Origin: Blattamonas nauphoetae
Lineage: Eukaryota > Preaxostyla > Oxymonadida
DNA: 64,000 nt
Assembly: GCA_033064195.1 (NCBI GenBank)
Contig: JARBJD010000049.1
Coordinates: 62,001-126,000, forward strand
Direction of reading: 5' to 3'
The notes under the pieces: model-generated
The model's database searches: none
What the model saw: the letters and a program-made list of their open reading frames with translations, nothing else
What the model was told of the DNA's origin: nothing
Shown here: one piece after another, positions 53,901 to 64,000 of the stretch
Position numbering within the stretch: the first letter of the stretch is position 1
Layout: each line of letters opens with the position of its first letter
Translations under genes and position numbers: made by a program

Positions 53901-55419
53901 CCGCCTGAATGCATTCAGCACACTCGAACAGTCACTTGGCAGGAGCAATCTCGACGAGGTTGCAATCATGCACGCGATGAAGGCTTCCATCCAACTGGAC
54001 ATCATGTCGGAGTACTGGCGCTCCCAACCGAAGTCCACGGTCGGCTTCCCATTCCCTCAATACCTCCCCATCCGCAGCGACCTGAGCATTTTCGACAGAG
54101 AGGGCGGATCCATCGAAATCCACCCACGCGACTCCCTTCTTCTCCCATCTGAATCCTACAGCGACATCGACGACAACATCCAGTCACTCAGCATCCCCGC
54201 TCCGCCTGCACCGAAGATGAAACTCAGTCGCCGCTACGGAACAGGATGGTGCTCATGGAACCAGCAGCTCCTCCGCCTCATCCCCGACTTGCAGCTGTAC
54301 GACCCGAAGGAGTTGTACATGTTTGTGAGCAACCCCGACATGAATGCCGCCCTCAACGACACCAAGCTCTTCACGTACGACGCTCTTGTGAAGCAGCTTG
54401 AGCTGACAGCGAGCATGTGCGATGGGGCGCAACTCTTTGAGTACTCGCTCTGCATCCGCAAGATCCTCGTCTCCCTCTTCCAAGCCCAGGACGACATGAT
54501 CAAGCTGAGCAACGTGTACGAAGAGATGGCGTCCAACGTCGGTGCCTCCCGCGATGTCCCCTGCCTCTCCCGCCTCACTTGCTATTATTATCGTGTGGGG
54601 CTGTACGGCTACGACTTTGGCGAGGAAAACGGGGCTGTGTACGTCTCGCGTGAGTACAACAGACTGACCGTGGGAGACTTCAAGTTCCGTCTGATTGACA
54701 AGTACAAGAGGCGGTTCAACGGGAAGGAGGTGAAGATCATCATGGACGCCAGCGTGCCTGAGCTTTCGGAGGAGGATCTGAAGACACCGCATATCCAGCT
54801 CGCTGCGGTGAAGCCCATCTTCTCCGATTTGGAGGATTCGGACAGGCCCACCTCGTTCCTGAAGGAGACAGGGCTGTCCGTGTTCTCGCTCGAGAATCCG
54901 TTCACGAAGACGCCAATCAAGAAGCCAGGAATGCACGAAACATGGCTTCGAAAGGTAACTTACACTATCGAACACTCAATGCCGTTTGTAACGCGCCGTG
55001 TGAAGGTGAAGGAAGGAGGAATGAAGATCGACGAGATTACGCCAGGCATGTTCTCCGTGCGCGACCTCATCACAAAAACAGTTGCTATTCGAAAGGCAAC
55101 CGACCCGCTCGACGCGAAGGGCATCCAACCGCTTGTGTCCGGTGCCATTGCTCCGCAGGTGAACGAGGGTGTGATGAGTGTGTTCCGCTGCTTCCTTGGC
55201 GAACACAAGGACGAGACAAGCGAGGAGGATCAGGCAGAGATCAAGGCCTCTTTCTTTGCTTTCTTCAACGTGTGCCGAGATGCCCTCTGCAAGATGTCAG
55301 TTCTCACGATGGTTCCCGGCTTTCTTGATGCTCTTGTTGAAAAGTACAACACTCTTCTTGATGAGGTCAGCGCTGAAATCGGAAATCTCAAGAAGATTGA
55401 GAAAGGTGTTGATTATTGA
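47976..55419 (+). CDS. DOCK-family Rho GTPase exchange factor
   Basis: Four exons: 47976-48191, 48255-49496, 49530-50423, 50455-55419 (2,438 aa). A DHR-1/C2 domain lies at about residues 515-720 (FLYITPLFLDLNKFKPFLAQ, AIYHNKQPHFDDEIKLALP, HILFDFFHIS). A long alpha-solenoid middle with acidic and Ser/Pro insertions follows. A DHR-2 domain occupies about residues 2100-2430 (LTCYYYRVGLYGYDF, PHIQLAAVKPIF, NEGVMSVFRCFL). The N-terminal layout fits the DOCK6-8 (zizimin-related) side rather than DOCK1, as no SH3 domain is present. DHR-1 binds phosphoinositides and DHR-2 activates Rac/Cdc42 proteins, controlling the cytoskeleton. The 63-nt first intron is in frame without stops, so its removal rests on good splice sites alone. 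Confidence 0.93.
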
Positions 55420-55542
55420 CTCTTTTCCTTCACCATTTTTGTTTCATATCGCACTTATTTCATTATTGTTCATTGATTCATCTTTTTCTCTCATTTCTTC
55501 ACTACGTTCAACCATCTTTTTGCCCATAAAAATGTTTATCTG

Positions 55543-56820
55543 ATGTCAAACACTTGTGTTCTCTGTGGAAAACCAGCCAAATTTCAATGTTCTTCATGTC
55601 ATAACGTCCGCTACTGGTATCTATCATTATTCATCATTGTTATTCTTCAGTTCTAGAGAACATCAGAAAACGCATTGGCCACAACATAAACCGGTATGTA
55701 TTGGCCCAAAACCTGCTCAACAGCGACCAACTATGTCAATTTGTGTGCTCTTGTGTTTTTCGAAAGTTTTTCCAATCTATTTTAGCATTCGAACCACTCG
55801 AGCGTCAGATCACTTTATCTACCTGGGAACACTATTTCTCAACTCGAAACATCTTTTCCACACCACTTTCTCCATCTTCATATCAAGATCCCCATGTTTT
55901 GCATCTTTCAGAGGGATTATCATTTTCTCTCACAATCCTCTTCGCACTCCAACAAATGCACATCACTCCATCAGTTGGCTTGGAACGCCCCAATTTCATT
56001 TATATTGTTGGGGCAAATAATGCAATGGAACAAGCTCAGGTACTTATTCACTTTCGATCAACTTCCATCTTGTTACCTTTTATCACACAAATGATTCGTC
56101 ATCTTTCTCATAGGTTACTGATAAGAATCTAGGAAAACATTGTTGGGCTGAAATTGGTATGTTTCTCACGACATTTTTCATCCATTTTGTGCTCTCAAAG
56201 GCAAATTTTATCCAAAAAGCCAATTCGGAATCATCCTCATTGGACCGGATATTTCCTCTGAATTGGAGTCAAAAGTCGAAATAGTTGCAGGAAATGTGTT
56301 TTGTACGTTTGTACGAGCACATTTTGACGAATATATTGAAAATGAACGAATGTTACGAGGAGATAGACCAGACGAAAAGCCACTCATCATCGCTATGTTT
56401 AATCCTGGATTTGGCATCGTGGGAGAAGAGTCCAACATCCAAGATCAATCATTGCAATCAGATGATGCCATCAAACCCGACACAACAAGGCCAACAGAAG
56501 ACATCGAAGTCATTCAAAGAACAGGTTGGCGACGAAGTATGAATGTCCTAATGGCATTGGAAACACCCGTTATTGCGACAATATTGAACGAAACGGATGA
56601 TCTTGAACACACTAAACAGTTTCTCTCGGAATAGTCTGCAATTTCAACGTTCTTCTAAACTGTCCTCTTCAGCATTCAATCGGAAGATTCACTTCCTTTC
56701 ATCCCCAACCCATTTGCATCATTGAGAGTTCTACGGAAGGGTGAAACATCATCCGACGATATCATTCGGAATAAACTCCTCTTCGGCTTTCAATCCAATC
56801 GTTATCTTTCCTTCACCTGA
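55543..56820 (+). CDS. MYND-finger protein, MSS51/ZMYND-like
   Basis: Six exons: 55543-55616, 55651-55742, 55786-56039, 56114-56156, 56201-56633, 56673-56820 (347 aa). The MYND finger opens the protein (CVLCGKPAKFQCSSC, RYCSREHQKTHWPQHKPVC) and is completed across intron 1. The rest matches the MSS51-type C-terminal region: a Thr/Leu-rich helix with LSTWEHYFST, the core strand FIYIVGANNAMEQ (compare HIVGA...E), a second strand FGIILIGPD, FNPGFG, and a tail with NPFASLRVL. In yeast Mss51 regulates mitochondrial COX1 expression. In protists such proteins are widespread and their role is unknown, so no function is claimed. All introns are 34-74 nt. Confidence 0.82.
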
Positions 56821-56910
56821 GCTTGAAGTGTACGCATCTATTTTGAAAAGAAACAACAGTATCAATCAAGACCGGTTTTGGAGTACGAAATGAGGAAGTG
56901 ATGCCTGAAA

Positions 56911-59703
56911 TTAAACAAGAATATGAGTTAACTCTTCATTCAACATTTGAGCGAGGTATTCGGGCTCGGTGCGAGACACACACTGAGCCTGGTTGTCTTT
57001 CAAAATAAGTTCCACAACAAGGAGGGCGTTAAGGGCTGGGATTTCGTTGAAGAGCTGGACAGCGGTCAGCCCGTCTTTCACCATTCGGTTCGTCTCGACA
57101 AAGCCATAGCTGGAGACCCGCTGGACAAACTCATTGAAGTTGGATGCATTCTGAATGGAGTGAGTGGCATTGCGGTTCTTGACACTCGATGCTTTCGGCT
57201 TGGACTGGTCAGCAGCGAGGTTGTACTGTGTGAGGGAGAGAATCTTGGCACGAGCAGCAAACATGATCATTCCCAAGTCGCACTGGATGCCCACCTGCAC
57301 ATCAGGCCCAGTCACCTTCAACTGACTTTGGTCGAAGTCACATGAAATTGCGACATCCCGCTGCTGGCCAGGTTGGATGGGGAATGGGCCGAGGTCGGCG
57401 GATTGGGGTTTGAGAGCGAATGAGTTTGTGTTGAAACGGAAGTCTGTGCGAGTGATGGGCGTCGCGGAATTGTTCTTGAAGCGCAGGAAGAACGTAGTTT
57501 TCCTGTTGAGCTGCCCAAACTGCCCAAACACACACACACCCTCGTGCAAGGCAAGTTGGGGAAGAGCATCGAAGTTGTAGTCGATCTTGGGAGGGGCGGC
57601 CGGTGTGCCTCCCATCATTCCAGTCAAGAAGTCGAGGTCGATTCCCGAGCTTGCTGGGGCAGGGGTGTTGTATGCGGAGAGGCCAAACGCGCCAAAGTCG
57701 ATCAACTCTTCGTCGTTGGCTTGGGCGTCGAAGTTGTGTGATGTGGGAGGAGGGTAGGATTGTGTCTGAGAGGCTGGCACAAGCTCTTCCTGCTGGAAGG
57801 CGAAGTCTCCAGACGGAATCGACGTCTGCTTCGGGGCTTGGCCGGTTGGGGCTGCAGAATCAGGCACTTTGTGGACGACGGACGAGAGTGTGCCCAGATA
57901 CGGGATCAGCTCAGCAAGCACATCCTTCGGGACGAGGTCTTTGTGTGTGGAGATGGGTGGTTTGGGTGTGTTGAGGATAGCTTTGGCCATGTCCTTGTTG
58001 ACCGAGAGGAGACGCCAGTAGATGAAGCCCCTGTCACGGAGGTCCGGATTGTCTGTTTTTTTGGTGGCGATCTTGAGCACAGACTGGACGAGAGGTTGGC
58101 TTGATGGGATGGCAAGGAAGATTTTGACTGAAGCGGTGAGAATCGCCATCTGGACGATGTGCGGCTCGTCTGCGAAGTTCTCGAGGAAGTATGTTTCTAA
58201 AATGTTGTCGGCTCCTTCGATTCGATCGGCATACTCACCAAGAATCCAAATCATTGACGCTCTCGCCTCAGGCTCATCCAGTTCTTCGATTTTGGAGAAG
58301 AGTTTGCCGATGATGGATTCGTACTTGTTCGGATAGCGACGGAAGACGTCTTTGATGACAATGATAGCCTCTTGGATGACAAAGTTGACTTGCGATGTTT
58401 CGATGAGATGGACGAGGGTATCAACGCAGAGGCCAGCTGCACCCGGAAGAAGAATGGCGCAGCGACCAATGGCAGACACGGCCTTACGGACGAAGTCAAT
58501 GTCAACTTCAGTTGCATATTCCTTCAGTTCGTTCAGAACTTGTGGCACATTCTGCTCATTAACGAGGAGCATGATGATTTCGAGCTTCTCCATTTTGACG
58601 TAGATTGGGTCATTATATTTGCAGAAAAAGACGCTAATTTCACTCACGAGGAGAGAAGGCAACCGTTGGACGATCAAGTTGAGGTTTCTGAGGGCGATAT
58701 AGCGCATTTCTGGGAAGGACGAAAGGAGACTGACGAGCGGTTGGGTCAGTTTCTTCATGAGCTTATCAACAAGATTGAGATCAGTGATGTACTCGGAAAG
58801 TTTGATGATAACTTTTGTCGAAGAGAGGACGACAGATGAATTATTGTGAGATAGATGGATGGAAACTCGTTCAGCGAGTGTTTCTGCTTCTTTTGGTGAC
58901 TGCGGAGTGTACCATGCAGCTAAAGCGTCGAGGATTGTGATTTGTCCCCATTCAGAAGCTTGAGAGAGAGCTGCACTCATTTTTTGGAGGATATCGGGTG
59001 TGATTTGGAAGATAGTGGTTTCGGGATGAGCAGTCTGAATTTCAGCTAGAGTGGCAACAGAATTGGTGACCACCAACGGATTTCCATTACTGAGGAGAGT
59101 GTGGAGGGTGTCAAGGAATTTTTCGTCTTCCACAAGCTGTGGGTTGATGTCGTACATTTTGGCGACACAGAGGACAGCTGTTTTCTGAACATATGGATCC
59201 TTATCATTCAGGCATCTATGAAGAGGTTCACACATGTACTCAGCAATTTGTTCGATCCGAATACTCGCCATGGTACGAAGTGCAAGAGCACGGACGAGGG
59301 GATTGGTGTCATTTGCGTCCTTCAGGAAAGAGTTCACTGCATGGACGGCTAACTCTGGTTCAGACTTGGAATAGTTAACAAGGTATAAATAGATGAGTTT
59401 TTTGAGTTCAAGATCAGTCGTTTGCATGTTAACCAGAACCGATGCAAGGAGTGACGAAACATCTAAAAAACAGGTATTTTGAGGGAAATGCACGAAAAAG
59501 ATGATTCAGATAGTGAATGTCATCGTATTGCAAACCTGTTCCAGCCATCATTGCCCCAATAACACGCTTCATCGAGTCTTTCTTCGTTCGAAGATTTGTC
59601 GACCCGATGCCTTCTCTCAACTCCTGAATTTCTCCTGGAGCAATTTAAAACATTTTAGAGGAAAAGATTGAATACCCTTCTTTGTTGTATTGAAGTAGCT
59701 CAT
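56911..59703 (-). CDS. Beta-adaptin of an AP-1/AP-2 adaptor complex
   Basis: Three exons: 59676-59703, 59536-59634, 56911-59462 (892 aa). The N-terminus MSYFNTTKKGEIQELREG is followed by VIGAMMAGTDVSSLL, LELKKLIYLYLVNYSK and NPLVRALALRTMASIRIEQI, diagnostic of beta-adaptins. The alpha-solenoid trunk covers about residues 10-535. A Pro/Gln/Ala-rich hinge follows, then a two-part ear (FALKPQSADLGPFPI; LSLTQYNLAADQSK to the end). The complex selects cargo and recruits clathrin at the trans-Golgi or plasma membrane. Many protists use one beta chain for both AP-1 and AP-2. The hinge has ELIDFGAFG, close to but not matching a canonical clathrin box, which ends in an acidic residue. Confidence 0.94.
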
Positions 59704-59787
59704 GTGAGTAGAAAATCATGGGTTCCATGATCGTGAACATGGTGAGGAAATTGATTACAATTAAAATACGAATGAGATGAAGTGCTT

Positions 59788-61520
59788 TCAAACGTAATAT
59801 TGGAGAGAACCTTTCTTTTTGGCTTGAACCTCTGCTACACCCATCACATAATCTTCATGAGTGAGCTCCGTCCCCCCTCGTCGAAGTGCAATCATACCAG
59901 CTTCCACACACACAGCCTAGGAGAGTTGGAGGAGATGAATAGTTGCATACTTTCAATTGAGCACCATTGAAATCGTCTGTCATCCGAGCGAGTTCCTCAA
60001 AATTAACATCAGCATTGACGTTCATTCGACGGGAGTGGATCTGGGAGAGAAAGATATTCAGGAGCAGATATAGAATATGAAAAAAGAGCAATGTGACAAA
60101 CCTGTAAAATCTCTATTCTTCCAGTCAAATTAGGATTGGGAAGTTCGATCTTTCGATCGATACGCCCTGATCTGAGAAGAGCTGGATCCAGAACATCGAC
60201 TCTATTCGTTGCTGCGACAACTTTGATCTTATCGTTCTGTGTGAACCCATCAAGTTGGTTGAGAAGCTCAAGCATTGTCCGCTGAACTTCTTTGTCTCCT
60301 GTTCGGTCAGAGTCTGTTCGTTTGGTTCCAATGGCATCCAGCTCATCAATGAAAATGATGGTTGGCTCTTTCTCTTTTGCGAGGGTGAAGGCATCTCGAA
60401 CCATTCGAGCACCGTCACCAACATACATCTGGACAAGCTGTGGCCCCGCAAGTTTGAGGAATGTGGCGTGTGTTCGAGCGGCAACAGCTCTCGCAAGAAG
60501 GGTTTTCCCTGTTCCAGGTGGACCATAAAGTAGAACACCTAAGAAATGAAAGAAAGAAAATGATGCGTTGGATGGGAGGTGGAAGTTGATTGAGGACTTG
60601 AAAGAGAACGAGAGATATCATGTTTTTCCACCATACCCTTTGGAGGTCGAATTCCGACTTTTATGAACAAGTCTGGTCGTTCCATTGGAAGGACAACTGC
60701 CTCCGTGAGTTCCTACAGTGATAAGAGAAGAAAAAAATGATACTTCAATCTGTTTAGAAAGACCACCCACGACCGAAAAATCTTCTTCGGGTTTCTCGTC
60801 AATCTCCATTGATTTGACACGAGCATCATGCTCAGGAGGTAGTTTTTCGAGAATGAGGTGGGTATCATTATTCACGCCAACAAGGTCACCTGGGTGGAGT
60901 TCAGATGCATCAACGAGTCCAATTTCCGGAAGGAAATATTTGGAGCGAGCCGTGGATTTGACGACTGCACTCTTTGGGGCTGACTGGCCTTGAATGTTAG
61001 CTGTGGGATCTGGAAAAAGGAAATATGAGTCAATGAACAAATGCAAACCTCCTTGCTCAGGTGGAAGTTCCAAGATCTGCAGAACACAATAAGAGGAGAG
61101 AAACACATGAAATGATGGAACAGATGGAACAAGGACCTCGACGACATGTGCAACTAGATATGGTAAATTTCGGTCCATATTGATACGTTTGATGTTGTCT
61201 TTCATTTCAGCCTTCATTGTATTGATATCATAGGTCATTGTCTTGGCCGTTTGGTTCATGATGCTTGCTTCTTGCCGAATCGCTTCCGATTTGGCATTTA
61301 TAGAAGATATAGGAGCTATGTTCGATGAACAAGAGGAAATCATGAAATAGTAACGAGACGAATAGTTTATGGAAAGAAATGAAGAAAATGAGTTTCATGT
61401 TTTGCCGTTTTTAAATAACAATCGCTAGAAGAGGAAATATCGTATACCTTTTTGAAGGAAGTCTTCAATCTCTTGTGCTTCCCTCGTCAGTTGTTCAAAG
61501 TCGACAGAATCTTTCTGCAT
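59788..61520 (-). CDS. RPT5: 26S proteasome regulatory ATPase Rpt5 (PSMC3)
   Basis: Eight exons: 61448-61520, 61137-61315, 61049-61076, 60744-61009, 60637-60712, 60102-60538, 59951-60040, 59788-59916 (425 aa). An N-terminal coiled coil leads to the OB-domain block [11 protein letters not shown] and [23 protein letters not shown]. The AAA core has [22 protein letters not shown], and [20 protein letters not shown]. The final residues [12 protein letters not shown] carry the HbYX motif used to dock into the alpha-ring and open its gate. The tail EVQAKKK.(N/S)LQYY is specific to Rpt5. It unfolds ubiquitinated substrates within the base of the 19S particle. It is divergent from the Rab gene, with 70 bp between start codons. 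Confidence 0.96.
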
Positions 61521-61590
61521 TTCTGACAAGAAAATTGTGTCTTGATCACACCTCCAAGTTCGCCCTCGAAATTTTGAACTGAGATTGTGA

Positions 61591-62468
61591 ATGGCTGACG
61601 AATATGATTATTTGTTCAAGGTTTTCCCCTTCTTTTGGACATTCACCTCAATTTCATCAAAATTCACCCTCCTGTAGATTGTCTTGATTGGTGATTCTGG
61701 TGTCGGGTTTACCTCTTTAGTTTACATCGAAATATGTTGATCCTTCCATATATTTTTGATGAACAGGAAATCAAATCTGTTATCTAGATACACTCGAAAT
61801 GAATTCAACATGGATTCGAAGTCGACCATCGGAGTTGAATTCGCAACGAGAAGCGTTCAAATCGAGGGGAAAACAATTAAGGCACAGATTTGGGATACTG
61901 CTGGACAAGATAGGTACCGAGCAATCACAAGCGCGTCTGTTTTTTCGACTTTCTTTGATAGAAATATCTCATGTCTCAGATACTATCGAGGTGCCGTGGG
62001 TGCTCTCCTAGTTTATGACATTTCCAAACACCAAACTTTTGAGCATTGTGAGAGATGGCTCCGAGAACTTCGAGATCATGCTGACCCTCAAATACAGATT
62101 CTTCTCGTCGGGAATAAATGCGATCTCCGACACTTGCGAAATGTCAATACAGAAGAAGGAAAGGGATTTGCTCAACGAAACGATCTTAGTTTTATTGAAA
62201 CGTCAGCTCTTCATTCCACAAATGTCGAAACAACGTTCCAGACAATTCTACAGGGTATCTTCCATCATCATTCATTTTCAATCAATGCTTGATTAGAAAT
62301 ATACAAAACAACTGTTGGTACATTTGGTGAAGACGCGAACCATGGTACAAAAGGAAAAGAGAAGAAAGGTAGAATCTTCATTTGTCGCTTACTCTTTGTC
62401 CAGACTCTGGAACGGTTGTTGATCTTGAAGAAAAAACAGAGAAAGATGACTCAAAATGTCCTTGCTAA
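61591..62468 (+). CDS. Rab11-like small GTPase
   Basis: Six exons: 61591-61620, 61678-61706, 61767-61934, 61980-62254, 62297-62368, 62404-62468 (212 aa). The nucleotide-binding motifs are GDSGVGKS (built across intron 2), [41 protein letters not shown] and ETSAL. The effector-loop and switch sequence ([30 protein letters not shown]) is the Rab11 signature. Rab11 acts in recycling endosomes and exocytosis. The C-terminus ends KCPC, a CxC prenylation motif for geranylgeranyl transferase II. The catalytic Gln (DTAGQ) is intact. Introns are 35-60 nt. Confidence 0.95.
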
Positions 62469-62802
62469 ATCTCTCCACTTCGCCTTTATCTTCATTTGAT
62501 TTGACCAGTTCTCGTCTTGTTTCTTTTTCGATGTTATCAGATGATTTTTGGTCAAATCTAGAGAAATACGTTCATTTTGAAAGGGTGCATCTGCTGTCAC
62601 AAGTTTTCCTACCGTTCAGACGGCCAAAAATTTCGTCGTTCGTTTTCATGGAATGAGAAATGGATTTTTCTTGTTGTATCGGATCAAAACGCCTGTGTTC
62701 ATGATTTTATCGTTATTTTCTTGGCAAGATCATCCATCAGTTCATGTCCATGGGGCGCATGGATTCAAGGAACGACTTGTGGGTATTGATCAGGAAATCA
62801 GA
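62469..62802. other. Intergenic region upstream of the L14 gene
   Basis: This 334-bp stretch runs between the Rab stop and the predicted L14 start codon. It contains frames that do not resemble any protein. It presumably holds the L14 promoter. Confidence 0.4.
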
Positions 62803-63408
62803 ATGGTATTGAACTGTTTTGAATTGTCTATATCGTCCATTTGTTATTTTTGTCTGTTTTCCGTCACTTACAAATTGCATTTTGTGTTTTCCTTCTCTAT
62901 TATCAAGCCCCAACGCTTCGTCGAAATTGGTCGTGTCTGCCTCGTTAACTACGGAAAGGTCAACAAACTGTGCGTCATTGTTGATGTTGTTGATCACAAT
63001 AAGGTCTGCTCCTGCAATTTCTCCATCTCAATGACTGTCTACACATTTCTTTCGCCGTGATATTGATTGACATTTTTTTAACGTTCTACTCACAAATAGG
63101 TTCTTGTTGATGGACCAGAGCCCCTGACTGGCATCAAACGTCAAGTGATCAGCCTCAGACGCCTTTCCCTCACTCCATTCACCGTCAATATCTCCCACGG
63201 TGCTCACCAACAAGTTGTTGTGAAAGCATTCGAAAAGGCCCAAATCCAAAAGAGATTCAACCGTACCTCATGGGGCAAGAAAATACTCAAGCGTGAGCTT
63301 CGTCTCGTTCAAACTGACTTCGACCGCTTTGTTGAAATGAAGAAGAAGCGTGAAGTCAACCACGGTGTGAAGGGTGAAGCTGCTTTGGTGAAAGCTGCAT
63401 CAAAGTAG
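62803..63408 (+). CDS. RPL14: Ribosomal protein L14e (eL14)
   Basis: Three exons: 62803-62805, 62908-63003, 63100-63408 (135 aa, the usual length for the family). Exon 1 is just the ATG, a layout also known for other ribosomal protein genes. The mature sequence is PQRFVEIGRVCLVNYGK, KLCVIVDVVDHNKVLVDGP, GIKRQVISLRRLSLTPF, and a Lys/Arg-rich tail with KKILKRELRLVQTDFDRF, all diagnostic of eL14. It is a component of the large cytosolic ribosomal subunit. The start is an inference from splice sites and frame; the two downstream exons are certain. Confidence 0.93.
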
Positions 63409-63640
63409 GTCATTGAAGAACTACTCGCCTTGCGACGGATTTCGAAGGTCATCAAGGGTTTTACATTTCGGAATCTGCACTGATCATCTTTCTTCCAAAA
63501 AATTCAGAGTATTTGATCCTCTTAAATAGCCAATGTGGCTGAAATAACTCATTGAGTCCAGACTGTATTTCATTCATAGAAATTCACAGTTCTCTGAATC
63601 ACAATTAAAGAGTGTCAATTGTGGGTCTGATCAGAACTCG

Positions 63641-64000
63641 ATGAGTAAGGCAATCGTCAACTTTTCGATTCAATACAAGGACACAAAGTGGGGTGACGCC
63701 ATTTACATCAGTGGATCCATTCCTGAACTTGGTGAATGGGACGCTGACAAAGCAGTCCGCATGAATGGTTTTAATGGAAATTGGATTGCTTACGTTACTA
63801 TCCCAATCAACACCACATTTGAATACAAGGTACGCTTCTAACAATTACTAGCCTAATTTTTCTCATCACAAAATTTCAATTTGCACTTTGATGCCTCTCA
63901 ATCTTCAACTTTTGTCAACTCCGTCTTTCTCAGTACTTCTATCGCAGTGGCAACTACCTCAAATGGGATCATGAGAACCACACAAGGCTTATTAACATCC
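63641..64000 (+). CDS. N-terminal part of a CBM20 starch-binding protein (runs off the window)
   Basis: Exon 1 is 63641-63829, the intron 63830-63933, and exon 2 from 63934 continues past the right edge. The visible residues form a carbohydrate-binding module of family 20: VNFSIQYKDTKWGDAIYISG, IPELGEWDADKAVRMNGF, GNWIAYVTIPINTTFEYKYF and KWDHENHTRLINI. They include the Trp residues used for starch binding. There is no signal peptide, so the enzyme is probably cytosolic. In protists that store glycogen, an N-terminal CBM20 often precedes a 4-alpha-glucanotransferase of the DPE2 type; phosphatases and other enzymes also carry it. The catalytic part is out of view. Confidence 0.85.

Overview
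This is an intron-rich nuclear genome segment from a unicellular eukaryote that builds flagella. Stop codons are standard (TAA, TAG and TGA all end genes). Introns are GT-AG, mostly 30-60 nt, and coding density is high on both strands. An oxymonad-type flagellate (Preaxostyla, for example near Blattamonas or Monocercomonoides) is my best guess. The reasons are the short introns, the beta-helix-like single-pass surface protein and the flagellar genes; this is inference, not proof. For nearly every spliced model, joining the stated exons leaves one open frame whose length is an exact multiple of three.

Layout. 0-14 kb: the tail of a Ser/Lys-rich protein, a dynamin-related GTPase, an RRM plus two RanBP2-finger RNA-binding protein, a MYND-finger protein, a 1,560-residue Ser/Pro-rich protein and a many-exon coiled-coil protein. 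14-18 kb: a large surface membrane protein. 18.5-22.7 kb: a Mutator-like DNA transposon with about 765-bp terminal inverted repeats, a 9-bp target duplication and an intact SWIM-finger transposase. 23-30 kb: a 1,553-residue coiled-coil protein head-to-head with calnexin. 30-40.5 kb: a small BET-type bromodomain protein, a Pro-rich/RS protein, an unrecognised helical protein, a DDX47/Rrp3-like DEAD-box helicase, a cathepsin B-like protein that has lost all its catalytic residues, and a Tctex1 dynein light chain. 40.7-47 kb: a 2,074-residue ASH-domain protein of the Hydin/DLEC1 kind. 47.5-64 kb: Sec61 gamma, a DOCK-family exchange factor, an MSS51-like MYND protein, a beta-adaptin, proteasome ATPase Rpt5, a Rab11-like GTPase, ribosomal protein L14e and the start of a CBM20 starch-binding protein.

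Functionally the window is ordinary housekeeping plus a few oddities. Secretory-pathway and trafficking genes (Sec61 gamma, calnexin, beta-adaptin, Rab, dynamin, DOCK) and two likely axonemal genes lie among genes of unknown role, but there is no operon logic. Neighbouring genes are often divergent with 28-165 bp between start codons, which suggests very compact or shared promoters. The items most worth a second look are the triple-mutant cathepsin pseudoprotease, the young transposon with tandem arrays inside its ends, the calnexin with a 21-bp-repeat lumenal stalk, and introns as short as 30 nt.
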